Both the position numbers and the translations under genes were made by a program. A stretch of 64,000 bases of DNA from Bacillus massilinigeriensis (GTDB lineage Bacteria > Bacillota > Bacilli > Bacillales > Cytobacillaceae). The notes beneath the pieces are model-generated. The model had not been told where the DNA came from and did no database searches. It worked only from the letters and a program-made list of their open reading frames with translations. Shown in pieces: positions 25,800 through 33,328 of this stretch; position 1 is the first letter of the stretch; every line of letters begins with the position of its first letter. The stretch spans positions 140,373 to 204,372 of the forward strand of contig NZ_LT630004.1 in the NCBI RefSeq assembly GCF_900111815.1. Reading direction: 5' to 3'.

Positions 25800-25896
25800 A
25801 TACTTGCCCTAAATATTTTCTAATTAGCACACAAAATTTTCTTAGAATAGCATTGAGAGTAATTATGGAGAAATATTTAATTAGGAGGAGAACAAG

Positions 25897-27249
25897 ATGG
25901 ATGAGGTCCTCATACTGAGCAGGATCCAATTTGCGGTAACAGTTGTCTACCATTTCTTGTTTGTACCGCTCACAATAGGGTTAGTTATTTTAGTCGCAGT
26001 GATGGAAACTAGATTCGCAAAAACCGGTGACCGGATGTACCGGAAAATGGCTGATTTTTGGGGTAAACTTTTTACCATAAACTTTGTATTAGGGGTCATC
26101 ACCGGTATCACGATGGAATTCCAGTTTGGAACCAACTGGTCAGAGTATTCGAAGTACATGGGTGATATTTTCGGCTCGCCGTTAGCAATTGAAGCGTTGC
26201 TTGCCTTCTTCCTGGAATCCACTTTCTTCGGCATCTGGCTGTTCGGAAAAGATAAGATATCTCCAAAACTCCGTGCGTTTTCCATGTGGATGGTTGCGCT
26301 AGGTACGAATATTTCCGCACTATGGATCATCACAGCGAACGGCTTCATGCAAAATCCTGTAGGCTATGTTATCAGAGACGGCAGGGCTGAACTTGAGAGC
26401 TTCACAGCATTGATTACGAACCCGTACGCATGGCATATGTTCTTCCATACAGTCATCTCCTGCTATATCGTAGGCTCGTTCTTTGTTATGGCAGTAAGTG
26501 CTTACCATTTGCTTCGTAAGAACGAAACACCATTCTTTAAAAAATCATTCAAATATGGCCTTATCATGGCTGTGTTTGCGGCAACTGCAACACCGTTTAT
26601 CGGTCACCAGTCCGGCGTGTTTGCAACAAAAATCCAGCCGGCTAAAGGCGCGGCGCTTGAAGCTGTCTGGGAAACACAAGAGAAAATGCCATTCCATATT
26701 GTTCAGTTCCCGGATGCTGAAAACGAAAAGAATTCCATCGAAGGGCTCAGCATTCCGCGGATTGGAAGCTTCCTTTACACAAACAGTTTTGATGGAAAAG
26801 TCACAGGCTTGAAAGATATACCTGCTGACGAACGCCCGAATGTTCCGCTTGTATTCTATTCGTTCAGAATCATGGTTGCACTGGGGATATTCTTCCTTTT
26901 GGCGTCATGGTTCGGCGTATACCTTTACCGGAAAAACAAGCTGGAAAACTCCAGAAGATATTTAAAAATGATGCTATACTCTGTACTGCTGCCATACGTT
27001 GCCATTAATGTAGGCTGGATTGTCGCAGAAGCAGGACGGCAGCCATGGGCAGTATACGGTCTGATGAAAACAGCAGAAGGCGTTTCGCCAATAAGTCTGT
27101 CACAAATTATCTTCTCGCTCGGTTCGCTCGTGCTGTTCTATACGATATTGCTTGTTGCGGATGTTTACTTGCTAATGAAATTTGCAAGAAAAGGTCCTGG
27201 TACAGAGCTTGCGACAGGCACAGAAGGAGGAGTCAAGCATGTCTCATGA
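25897..27249 (+). CDS. cydA: Cytochrome bd quinol oxidase subunit I
   Basis: 450 residues. Membrane subunit holding haems b558, b595 and d; oxidises menaquinol and reduces O2 under low oxygen. Conserved features: N-terminal SRIQFAVTVVYHFLFVPLTIG with the His ligand, WGKLFTINFVLGVITGITMEFQFGTNW, GWIVAEAGRQPWAVYG in the penultimate helix, and a shortened Q-loop as in Bacillus types. AATTAGGAGGAGAACAAG precedes the ATG. It overlaps cydB by 11 nt. Confidence 0.96.
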   Translation: MDEVLILSRIQFAVTVVYHFLFVPLTIGLVILVAVMETRFAKTGDRMYRKMADFWGKLFTINFVLGVITGITMEFQFGTNWSEYSKYMGDIFGSPLAIEALLAFFLESTFFGIWLFGKDKISPKLRAFSMWMVALGTNISALWIITANGFMQNPVGYVIRDGRAELESFTALITNPYAWHMFFHTVISCYIVGSFFVMAVSAYHLLRKNETPFFKKSFKYGLIMAVFAATATPFIGHQSGVFATKIQPAKGAALEAVWETQEKMPFHIVQFPDAENEKNSIEGLSIPRIGSFLYTNSFDGKVTGLKDIPADERPNVPLVFYSFRIMVALGIFFLLASWFGVYLYRKNKLENSRRYLKMMLYSVLLPYVAINVGWIVAEAGRQPWAVYGLMKTAEGVSPISLSQIIFSLGSLVLFYTILLVADVYLLMKFARKGPGTELATGTEGGVKHVS

Positions 27250-28267
27250 TACGCTTGCTATTATCTGGTTTGGCCTATGGGGCCTGATCTGGACAGTTTA
27301 TTTTATTCTTGACGGCTATTCGCTCGGAACAGGTATGCTGTTTCCGTTCATCGCAAAGAACCGGCAGGAACGGAATCAGATTCAAGAGGCGATTGGTCCT
27401 TTCTGGGGCGGCAACGAAGTCTGGCTCATCACTGCAGGCGGTGCAACCTTTGCAGCTTTCCCTGCCGTGTATGCGGATATGTTCTCGTTCCTTTATACTC
27501 CCTTGTTCCTTGTATTGATCGCACTATTCCTCAGGGCTGCTGGCCTTGAGTTCATGCACAAAGATGATAATCCGACGTGGCAGGCTGCCTGCAAGTGGGC
27601 TTTCACTATCGGTAGCTTCCTGATTTCACTGCTTTTCGGTGTGACTTTCGCGAACCTTTACCGTGGTCTCTTGATTGGGAAGGAAGGATATGAAGGCAAC
27701 CTGCTTAGCCTGTTGAACCCTTATGGCCTTCTTGGAGGACTGCTGTTTGTCGCATTGTTCCTGCTCTCAGGTTCCCTTTGGATTCAGCTGAAGACAGCAG
27801 GAGACACAGCAAAAAGAGCGGCGAAGCTATCGCGCCCAATTGCAGGAGTTGCTGCAGCACTGTTGGCGCTATTCTTTCTTGCGACAGCAAACCGTACGCC
27901 GCTTACAGATAATTATGCTGACTATCCGATACTTTGGATTGTCCCATTCATTGCACTATTAGCAATGCTTGCAGCAGTACGATTCGTTTTCCGCAAGAAA
28001 ATTGGATTAGCTTTTACCGCAGTCTGCATCACTATTTTTGCAAAAATGGCTTTCGGCTTCATCGGGATGTTCCCGAACATGCTCCCGTCGAAAATCGACA
28101 ATGCCTACAGTATCAACCTGTTTGACGCTGCTGGCAGCAAGCTCAACCTTACCATCATGTTCGCAGTTGCTGTCATTTTCGTACCGATTGTTCTCGGCTA
28201 CCAGCTTTGGAGCTATAGGATATTTAAGGATAAGATCCTGAAAGAAAGTGCCAAAGGATATCAATAA
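27239..28267 (+). CDS. cydB: Cytochrome bd quinol oxidase subunit II
   Basis: 342 residues, about eight or nine helices. Begins SHDTLAIIWFGLWGLIWTVYFILDGYSLGTGML and has GPFWGGNEVWLITAGGATFAAFPAVYA, the diagnostic CydB motifs. It pairs with CydA. ATG 27239 follows GGAGGAGTCAAGC inside the cydA end, so translation is coupled. No cydC or cydD follows here, unlike the B. subtilis cydABCD operon. A terminator follows at about 28280-28310. Confidence 0.95.
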   Translation: MSHDTLAIIWFGLWGLIWTVYFILDGYSLGTGMLFPFIAKNRQERNQIQEAIGPFWGGNEVWLITAGGATFAAFPAVYADMFSFLYTPLFLVLIALFLRAAGLEFMHKDDNPTWQAACKWAFTIGSFLISLLFGVTFANLYRGLLIGKEGYEGNLLSLLNPYGLLGGLLFVALFLLSGSLWIQLKTAGDTAKRAAKLSRPIAGVAAALLALFFLATANRTPLTDNYADYPILWIVPFIALLAMLAAVRFVFRKKIGLAFTAVCITIFAKMAFGFIGMFPNMLPSKIDNAYSINLFDAAGSKLNLTIMFAVAVIFVPIVLGYQLWSYRIFKDKILKESAKGYQ

Positions 28268-28279
28268 CTTGTAACTTGT

Positions 28280-28310
28280 AAAGCTGTCGCCTAAGTCGGC
28301 AGCTTTTGTT
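28280..28310 (+). terminator. Terminator of cydAB
   Basis: AAAGCTG(T) ... CAGCTTTT stem with CGGC pairing inside, 12 bp after the cydB stop. Confidence 0.65.
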
Positions 28311-28388
28311 TTCCATGAAATCTCCTAGTTCCAGCGGCCATTTTGAAATATAATAATAGTAACAATACATGAAAAGGGGGAAGATGGT

Positions 28389-28763
28389 TTGGATTTTTCG
28401 CTTGTCATTGCAGAGGATAGAATCAGAAAAGCGTATGAGAACGGTGAATTTGAACATCTGCCAGGGTTCGGCAAGCCGCTCGAACCGGATGAACTGGCAT
28501 CGGTTCCCGAAGAATTGCGCATGGCCTATCGAATGTTGAAAAACGCGGGTTATTCTCTGGAAGAAAATGCATTACGGCAGGAAATGATGTCAATCGAAGA
28601 CTTGATTAGAAGCGGTGTGGACGGGGAAGAAGCCGAGTCGCTGCGAAAGGAACTGAACGAAAAGCTTGTGCGGTACAATGCCCTAATTTCGAAAAGAGGA
28701 ATTAGAACCAATTCTTCCATCTTTAAAAACTATCAGCAGAAAGTCGAAAAGAAGTTATTGTAA
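28389..28763 (+). CDS. DUF1992 (DnaJ subfamily C member 28-like) protein
   Basis: 124 residues from TTG 28389. The DUF1992 core is AEDRIRKAYENGEFEHLPGFGKPLEPDELASVPEELRMAYRMLKNAGYSLEENALRQEM: the GxFxxLPGxGKPL and RMAYRxLKNAG blocks are diagnostic. A helical tail follows. Function unknown; no J domain is present. AAAGGGGGAAGA lies upstream, consistent with a TTG start. Confidence 0.88.
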   Translation: MDFSLVIAEDRIRKAYENGEFEHLPGFGKPLEPDELASVPEELRMAYRMLKNAGYSLEENALRQEMMSIEDLIRSGVDGEEAESLRKELNEKLVRYNALISKRGIRTNSSIFKNYQQKVEKKLL

Positions 28764-28863
28764 TTATCCGAGCGAGTAAGCTTGGTTTTTTTATGGATTT
28801 ATTTTCCGCAAACAAGGCAGCTGTTGATAAGGCTTTACCCAATGTATTAGCGGATTATTCCAG

Positions 28864-28985
28864 TTATTGTCTGATCCGAATTTTATTGTCCAACCATTTC
28901 GTTTTATTATCCACGTCCCGATGTTTATCGTCCAATCCAACCAGTTTATTGTCCGAACGAAATCCTTCCGCAATCTTATTGTCCA
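28864..28985. repeat. Array of TTTATTGTCCAA motifs with 21-nt spacing
   Basis: Copies of TTATTGTCC or close variants begin at 28864, 28883, 28904, 28925, 28946 and 28976; the central steps are exactly 21 nt (the first is 19, the last 30). On the minus strand this reads as heptapeptides beginning Trp-Thr-Ile, but there is no good start. The rest of the gap 28764-29114 shows nothing else. Confidence 0.7.
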
Positions 28986-29114
28986 AACGGGAATCGCCAC
29001 CGTCTGATTATTCAGCTCGTTTCCCAAACTGGGTCCATCCACCATCCACTTTTCTGCTATCTCCGTCTTTTGTCCTATTTATTAGGGAATCCGGTCAATT
29101 TTTCTCTGCAATTC

Positions 29115-29141
29115 TAAAGGTTTCTTGGATTATGTCGAAAT
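29115..29141 (+). promoter_or_regulatory. Sigma-D promoter of motAB
   Basis: TAAA (29115-29118), exactly 15 nt, then GTCGAAAT (29134-29141); consensus is TAAA-N15-GCCGATAT (6 of 8 in the -10). It lies 51 nt before motA, a motility gene, as expected. Confidence 0.75.
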
Positions 29142-29192
29142 AAAAAATGACAGTAAGATTGTGTGAGCTTGATGCAGACAGGAGAGTCATAC

Positions 29193-29987
29193 ATGGACAA
29201 AACATCTATCATTGGGATAATCCTTGGAATTGTGGCAGTTGGAGTTGGAATGTTTTTGAAAGGGGTCAGTCCAAATGCGCTGCTCAATCCGGCGGCATTT
29301 CTTATCATTATTGTTGGTACGATAGCCGCAGTGACGATTGCATTCCCATCGAATGAATTAAAAAAGGTGCCAAAGCTGTTTGGTGTGCTTTTTAAAGAGC
29401 AAGAAAAAGTGGATACAGTAGAGCTTATCAGAATGTTTTCCGATTGGGCACAGCTTGCGCGGAAAGAAGGCCTGCTTGCACTTGAAAGTAAAGCGGGAGA
29501 AATTGACAACGATTTTCTCCGGAATGGTCTCACGCTTGCGGTTGACGGACAAAGTGCGGATTACATACGCGATGTTCTGTCAGAAGAGATTGAAGCAATG
29601 GAGGAGCGGCATCTATCAGGGGCACATATCTTCACGCAGGCAGGAACGTATGCGCCGACACTTGGGGTGCTAGGGGCAGTAGTTGGTTTGATTGCCGCTC
29701 TCGGAAATATGGACAATACGGACGAACTGGGTCATGCCATCAGCGCAGCGTTTGTAGCGACGCTTTTGGGAATTTTCACAGGCTATGTATTGTGGCACCC
29801 TTTTGCGAACAAGCTGAAGCGAAAATCGAAGCAGGAGGCACAGGTGAAATATATGATGGTAGAAGGCATTCTTTCCATCCTAGAGGGAGAAGCGCCAAGG
29901 GTGATTGAGCAGAAGCTTGCCTCATACCTGCCGGCTGGAGAACGTGCGAGAATCTTAGAGAAAAGCGGCGTGACACAGGATGAGTAG
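29193..29987 (+). CDS. motA: MotA, flagellar stator proton channel subunit
   Basis: 264 residues, four membrane helices. Starts MDKTSIIGIILGIVAVGVGMFLKGVSPNALLNPAAFLIIIVGT. The second half holds AGTYAPTLGVLGAVVGLIAALGNMDNTDELGHAISAAFVATLLGIFTGYVLWHPFANKLKRKS, almost identical to B. subtilis MotA and distinct from MotP. The cytoplasmic loop with the rotor-contacting Arg/Glu residues is normal. ATG 29193 follows AGGAG. Its end overlaps motB by 8 nt. Confidence 0.95.
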   Translation: MDKTSIIGIILGIVAVGVGMFLKGVSPNALLNPAAFLIIIVGTIAAVTIAFPSNELKKVPKLFGVLFKEQEKVDTVELIRMFSDWAQLARKEGLLALESKAGEIDNDFLRNGLTLAVDGQSADYIRDVLSEEIEAMEERHLSGAHIFTQAGTYAPTLGVLGAVVGLIAALGNMDNTDELGHAISAAFVATLLGIFTGYVLWHPFANKLKRKSKQEAQVKYMMVEGILSILEGEAPRVIEQKLASYLPAGERARILEKSGVTQDE

Positions 29988-30735
29988 GCGGAAGAAAAAA
30001 GCTCACCATGAAGAGCATACGGACGAGTCATGGCTCATTCCGTACGCAGATTTGCTGACGCTCCTGCTCGCTTTGTTCATCGTGCTTTTTGCGATGAGCT
30101 CCGTCGACGCTCGTAAGTTTCAATCTCTTTCTAAGACGTTCAATGAAGTGTTCGATGGGGGTTCGGGCGTGTTTCAATACCAGAGCCCGATGCCGGAAGG
30201 GCAAATGGCTTCTCCAGAGGAAGAGAAAGAAGACCAGGAGAAAAACGATAAAGAAGCGATAGCAAGAGAACAGCGTGAATTGCAGGCGCTGCAGAAGAGA
30301 GTGAATGCTTATATCAAGAAAAAGAACCTCTCCAACAAGCTTGCGACGTCGCTGACGGATGAAGGTCTTCTTGTTACAATACGGGATAATGTCCTATTCG
30401 CATCAGGGAAGGCGGAAGTGCGACCAGAAGATGTCATGACAGCGAATGAAATTGCAGAACTCCTTGTCATGGATCCGCCGAGGAACATCATCATCAGCGG
30501 CCATACGGACAATGTCCCTATTCGGAATTCAAATTTCGAGTCGAACTGGGAACTTAGCGTCATGAGGGCAGTCGAGTTCATGAAGATTATTTTAAAAAAT
30601 GATAAGCTGAATCCCCAGTGGTTCAGCGCTAAAGGTTTCGGGGAGTTTAAGCCAATTGCGACCAATGAAACACCTGAAGGAAAAGCGAAGAACCGGAGGG
30701 TTGAAATTCTAATCCTTCCGCGGATAAGTGAATAA
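29980..30735 (+). CDS. motB: MotB, stator subunit with OmpA-like peptidoglycan-binding domain
   Basis: 251 residues. One membrane helix with the proton-carrying Asp in WLIPYADLLTLLLALFIVLFA (about residue 23). The OmpA domain (about 125-248) has VLFASGKAEVRPED, IIISGHTDNVPI and KGFGEFKPIATNETPEGKAKNRRVEI, which anchor the stator to the wall. Between them is a charged plug/linker rich in Glu. A strong terminator follows. Confidence 0.95.
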   Translation: MSRRKKKAHHEEHTDESWLIPYADLLTLLLALFIVLFAMSSVDARKFQSLSKTFNEVFDGGSGVFQYQSPMPEGQMASPEEEKEDQEKNDKEAIAREQRELQALQKRVNAYIKKKNLSNKLATSLTDEGLLVTIRDNVLFASGKAEVRPEDVMTANEIAELLVMDPPRNIIISGHTDNVPIRNSNFESNWELSVMRAVEFMKIILKNDKLNPQWFSAKGFGEFKPIATNETPEGKAKNRRVEILILPRISE

Positions 30736-30737
30736 TC

Positions 30738-30765
30738 AGCCGGACCACTGATGGTCCGGCTTTTT
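30738..30765 (+). terminator. Terminator of motAB
   Basis: AGCCGGACCA-CTGA-TGGTCCGGCT followed by TTTT. Confidence 0.9.
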
Positions 30766-30946
30766 CGTAGTGTAAAAATATTTTCAAACCGTTCCGAATA
30801 ATTGCCTATCCTCGATAAGTGTTAGAGGCATGACAAGGCTAAAATAATATGTAACCATTCGTCTCACCAAGCGTTGTACCGCTAGAGAAGTTCTGCGGAA
30901 AAATGGTAATATGAGAAAAACATAACCATTACAACGAGGTGAAAAA

Positions 30947-31285
30947 ATGAAAAACAAAGTGATTTTACTTGCATCAGATCAGCTGGGTAAAGGGGAAAAA
31001 GAACTGGGAGAAGGTGTCTTAGAAACGTTCTTTACGATTTTGAAGCAAAAGGAAGAGCTGCCGGCAGCTGTGTTTTGCATGAACAGGGGAGTGTTTACAT
31101 TATCAGAGCAATCATTCGTCTCTCTCCAGCTAAAGGAACTAGAAGAGAAGGGCGTGGATGTCTTTGCTTGTAAAACATGCGTCGATTATTATGAACTCGG
31201 AGGCCAGCTAGTCGCAGGAAAAATCAGCGGCATGGATCGATTTATTGATCTTGCATCAGAATATGAAGTGTTAACATTATCTTAA
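30947..31285 (+). CDS. yedF: YedF-type DsrE/F protein (selenium-metabolism-associated family)
   Basis: 112 residues of the DsrE fold: KVILLASDQLGKGEKELGEGVLETFFTILKQKEELPAAVFCMNRGVFTL, then LKELEEKGVDVFACKTCVDYYEL, with a conserved CxTCxDYY-type pair of Cys (Cys75 and Cys78). This matches the C-terminal domain of YedF-like proteins found mainly in genomes with selenium metabolism; the N-terminal TusA-like half is absent. It may bind or carry a reactive sulfur or selenium species. AACGAGGTGAAAAA precedes the ATG. It stands alone, with its own terminator. Confidence 0.8.
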   Translation: MKNKVILLASDQLGKGEKELGEGVLETFFTILKQKEELPAAVFCMNRGVFTLSEQSFVSLQLKELEEKGVDVFACKTCVDYYELGGQLVAGKISGMDRFIDLASEYEVLTLS

Positions 31286-31294
31286 ATTTTTGTG

Positions 31295-31322
31295 AGACTG
31301 CAGATTCTGCAGTCTTATTTTT
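31295..31322 (+). terminator. Terminator of the yedF-like gene
   Basis: AGACTGCA-GATTC-TGCAGTCT followed by TATTTTTAT. From here to 31625 the sequence is AT-rich and shows no supported gene. Confidence 0.85.
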
Positions 31323-31640
31323 ATCTTCTCCCGACGTGCAGTCAATCTAAGATCATTCAGACCTTAAAAATGGTTCGTTCGGTTTGACACTCATTCGGGA
31401 AATGATGAAATAGCCTCGCTTTAACATGGAACTTACATTCATTATATCGAACAAAAAAGTTCTTTAAAAAATACAAAATAGTAAGGGAATTGAAGGAATA
31501 GTTAGATAAAGAAGAGAAATCGTTCTTTAAAGCGAAAATTTGGCGATTTCTCAACTTTTTCAGTTTGGCTGGAATAAAATATAATTTTAGACAGGAGGTA
31601 ATTTTTACAAAAAAGTTATTCGTAAGGGGAGATGGGGGAA

Positions 31641-31880
31641 ATGTATCGCAAGAACTGTTGCAAGTGCGGCAGGCCTTCTTATAGCAGCTGCGAACATGGA
31701 GAATGGCTGTGCCCTACCTGTGGAAATGATTTAACGAAGTATCCTCATTTCGATGGCCATGTTTTGGAGAAATTGAAGGCAGATTCGAAAAAGTCGAGCC
31801 TATCTTATAAAACAAGTGCTATGAAAAAAAAAAGAATAAAAGATTCTCTGTTAGTTGAGTTTCCAGAAAAAATAAACTGA
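31641..31880 (+). CDS. Small Cys-rich zinc-ribbon-like protein (79 aa)
   Basis: Not recognised. MYRKNCCKCGRPSYSSCEHGEWLCPTCGNDLTKYPHF contains Cys pairs CCKC, SCEH and CPTC, suggesting a zinc knuckle, followed by a Lys/Ser-rich basic tail. ATG 31641 is 9 nt after GGGGAG; ATG 31632 is an alternative. The frame ends in GAA AAA ATA AAC TGA; in the -1 frame a further 55 codons without stop (to TAA 32032) encode a helical segment, so a frameshift or a second small ORF is possible. Confidence 0.55.
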   Translation: MYRKNCCKCGRPSYSSCEHGEWLCPTCGNDLTKYPHFDGHVLEKLKADSKKSSLSYKTSAMKKKRIKDSLLVEFPEKIN

Positions 31881-32065
31881 ATATACCATCATTCGACAAA
31901 TTTCTCGCAAAAATCAATGTATTGATAGAAACGCTTACAAATTTATACATTTTAGCTAATAAAGCAACAAAAAAATATGAAGATTTCATGACAAAATACT
32001 ACAAGATGCTTACCGAGAACCAGTTACAATAAGATTGGGAAAAGGAAATAGCACTATTGCAGATA

Positions 32066-32142
32066 AGGGCAAACCTGTCGAAAGGCAGTGACGCAAAATC
32101 ACGGGTCTACGGGATTCTTCCTATGATAGCCGGATTGCCTGG
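32066..32142 (+). promoter_or_regulatory. Cyclic di-GMP-I (GEMM-I) riboswitch aptamer upstream of sinI
   Basis: The sequence has every GEMM-I landmark in order: GGGCAAACC, a GAAA tetraloop (CGAAAGG), GTGACGCAAAATCACGGG, GTCTAC, a short variable hairpin, and TATGATAGCCGGATTGCC closing the outer stem. It ends about 30 nt before the sinI start. TTCTTCC at 32115-32121, part of the variable hairpin, can pair with GGGAGAA at 32164-32170 (the sinI Shine-Dalgarno), which suggests control of translation. Direction of the switch is inferred, not shown. Confidence 0.93.
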
Positions 32143-32172
32143 AATACGACGCGGTATTTTGGGGGGAGAAAG

Positions 32173-32316
32173 GTGAACGCTAATACAAAAGTTGCTGCCC
32201 TTGACTCAGAGTGGATGCAACTAATCCAGGAAGCATTGGAGCTCGGGATAAAAACAGAAGAGATCCGTGAATTCTTGAACAGCAACAGCACAATGGCAGT
32301 CGTGCTGGAGAAGTGA
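32173..32316 (+). CDS. sinI: SinI-like antirepressor (47 aa)
   Basis: From GTG 32173 (GGGGGGAGAAAG upstream) to TGA 32316. The core ALDSEWMQLIQEALELGIKTEEIREFLN is the SinI/SinR dimerisation motif (LDxEWxxLixxAxxxGixxEEIRxFL). SinI binds SinR and frees matrix genes from repression. It is the only gene directly downstream of the c-di-GMP riboswitch. It is convergent with sinR, unlike the tandem sinI-sinR of B. subtilis, and shares a bidirectional terminator with it. Confidence 0.88.
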   Translation: MNANTKVAALDSEWMQLIQEALELGIKTEEIREFLNSNSTMAVVLEK

Positions 32317-32334
32317 CATACATAACTAAAAATG

Positions 32335-32362
32335 AAAAGCAGCTCATGCCTGAGCTGCTTTA
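32335..32362. terminator. Bidirectional terminator between sinI and sinR
   Basis: AAGCAGCTCA-TGCC-TGAGCTGCTT flanked by A-rich and T-rich sides, so it can act on both convergent transcripts. It touches the sinR stop. Confidence 0.85.
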
Positions 32363-32686
32363 TTTATTATGCTGGCTGATTCGCCATTTATTAAATTCAA
32401 GAAATTCCCGAAATTGATCTTTGCTGATGCCAGAGTCCATTGCTTCGCGGACAAGAGACACCCAGTCAGGATCCACCTTAGCAGTATCAGGTTTATCGTG
32501 AATAAGATAGTCCACCGGTATATCTAAAACAGAAGAAATTTTTTCCAGAAATTGAATGGATGGATTGGTCTGAAGGTTCCGTTCAAGCGAGCTTAAATAA
32601 GACTTCGCCACACCTGCCTGTTCGGCGAGTTCTGAAAGCGACATCTTTCTCTCTTGGCGCATCATTTTGACTCTATCTCCGATCAT
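32360..32686 (-). CDS. sinR: SinR-like biofilm master repressor
   Basis: 108 residues. The N-terminal Xre helix-turn-helix is MIGDRVKMMRQERKMSLSELAEQAGVAKSYLSSLERNLQTNPSIQFLEKISSVLDIPVDYL, nearly the B. subtilis SinR sequence. The C-terminal SinI-type dimerisation helices are DPDWVSLVREAMDSGISKDQFREFLEFNKWR. In B. subtilis SinR represses eps and tapA. ATG 32686 corresponds to the B. subtilis start; GTG 32695 in frame is closer to AAGGTG. Confidence 0.93.
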   Translation of the reverse strand: MIGDRVKMMRQERKMSLSELAEQAGVAKSYLSSLERNLQTNPSIQFLEKISSVLDIPVDYLIHDKPDTAKVDPDWVSLVREAMDSGISKDQFREFLEFNKWRISQHNK

Positions 32687-32827
32687 GAAGTTCACGCACC
32701 TTTTTAACGTATAGGTTTATCATAGCAGATAAAATGCTAGAGTTCCATAAAACGAATGATGATAAGATAAAAATGAAACCATCTTACTAGCCATATTCCC
32801 TTTCAAATGAGCCGTTGGGTCTCTTCA

Positions 32828-33118
32828 TCAATCGTTTGATGAAAAGTGCTTTGGGTACTTACCCACATGATGGATTGCGTTGATGATGCGCTTATTGATC
32901 CAAGTAAGATTTTCTTTTGTATTGAGTTGTTCAAAGATCATTCGCCGACCGTCAGCAGTTGTAACATAGTGGCTCGGCAAGTTATTCAAACTGATGGCGA
33001 TGATATCATTCCGGCACTTGGCGCAGCTGCAAAAGGTCTGGTAATCAGGACTTGCCATCAGCACATGAACAAGCGTCGTTACCATTTCCTCCATTACATT
33101 GGTATAACCTTTTTCCAT
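32828..33118 (-). CDS. ComFB-family protein
   Basis: 96 residues with a ComFB domain: VMEEMVTTLVHVLMASPDYQTFCSCAKCRNDIIAISLNNLPSHYVT, where the C-x-C-x2-C zinc-like cluster followed by DIIAxxLNxLPxxYV is diagnostic. It is not next to comFA or comFC, so it is a stand-alone paralogue. Members of this family have recently been reported to bind cyclic dinucleotides; a c-di-GMP riboswitch lies 0.7 kb away. ATG 33118 follows AGAAGG. Confidence 0.82.
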   Translation of the reverse strand: MEKGYTNVMEEMVTTLVHVLMASPDYQTFCSCAKCRNDIIAISLNNLPSHYVTTADGRRMIFEQLNTKENLTWINKRIINAIHHVGKYPKHFSSND

Positions 33119-33264
33119 GTTTAGCCTTCTTTCCATGATGTCTATCTATATTATAGAGAAGATTAGAACAGCTTATAGCTGGAAATGGACATAACTTTAA
33201 AAATAAGTATATAGTCCTTTATATTATGTAATCTAATCCATTTTTTCCAACCGAAAGAAAATAC

Positions 33265-33290
33265 GTTTACTTGAAGTTAGATGTGGGAAA
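33265..33290 (+). promoter_or_regulatory. Sigma-B promoter of the yfkM-like gene
   Basis: GTTTAC (33265-33270), 14-nt spacer, GGGAAA (33285-33290). 39 nt before the start; the B. subtilis homologue is a sigma-B general stress gene. Confidence 0.75.
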
Positions 33291-33328
33291 CGGATAAATA
33301 GAGACTTTTGAAAGGGAGTGGAAGTTTT

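Noticed and set aside
30776..30946. Possible tRNA-Sec gene before the yedF-like gene
   Set aside because: No long acceptor stem, UCA anticodon arm or CCA end could be drawn; only short chance hairpins.
31357..31554. 65-residue minus-strand open frame
   Set aside because: AT-rich gap, no binding site, no resemblance to known proteins.
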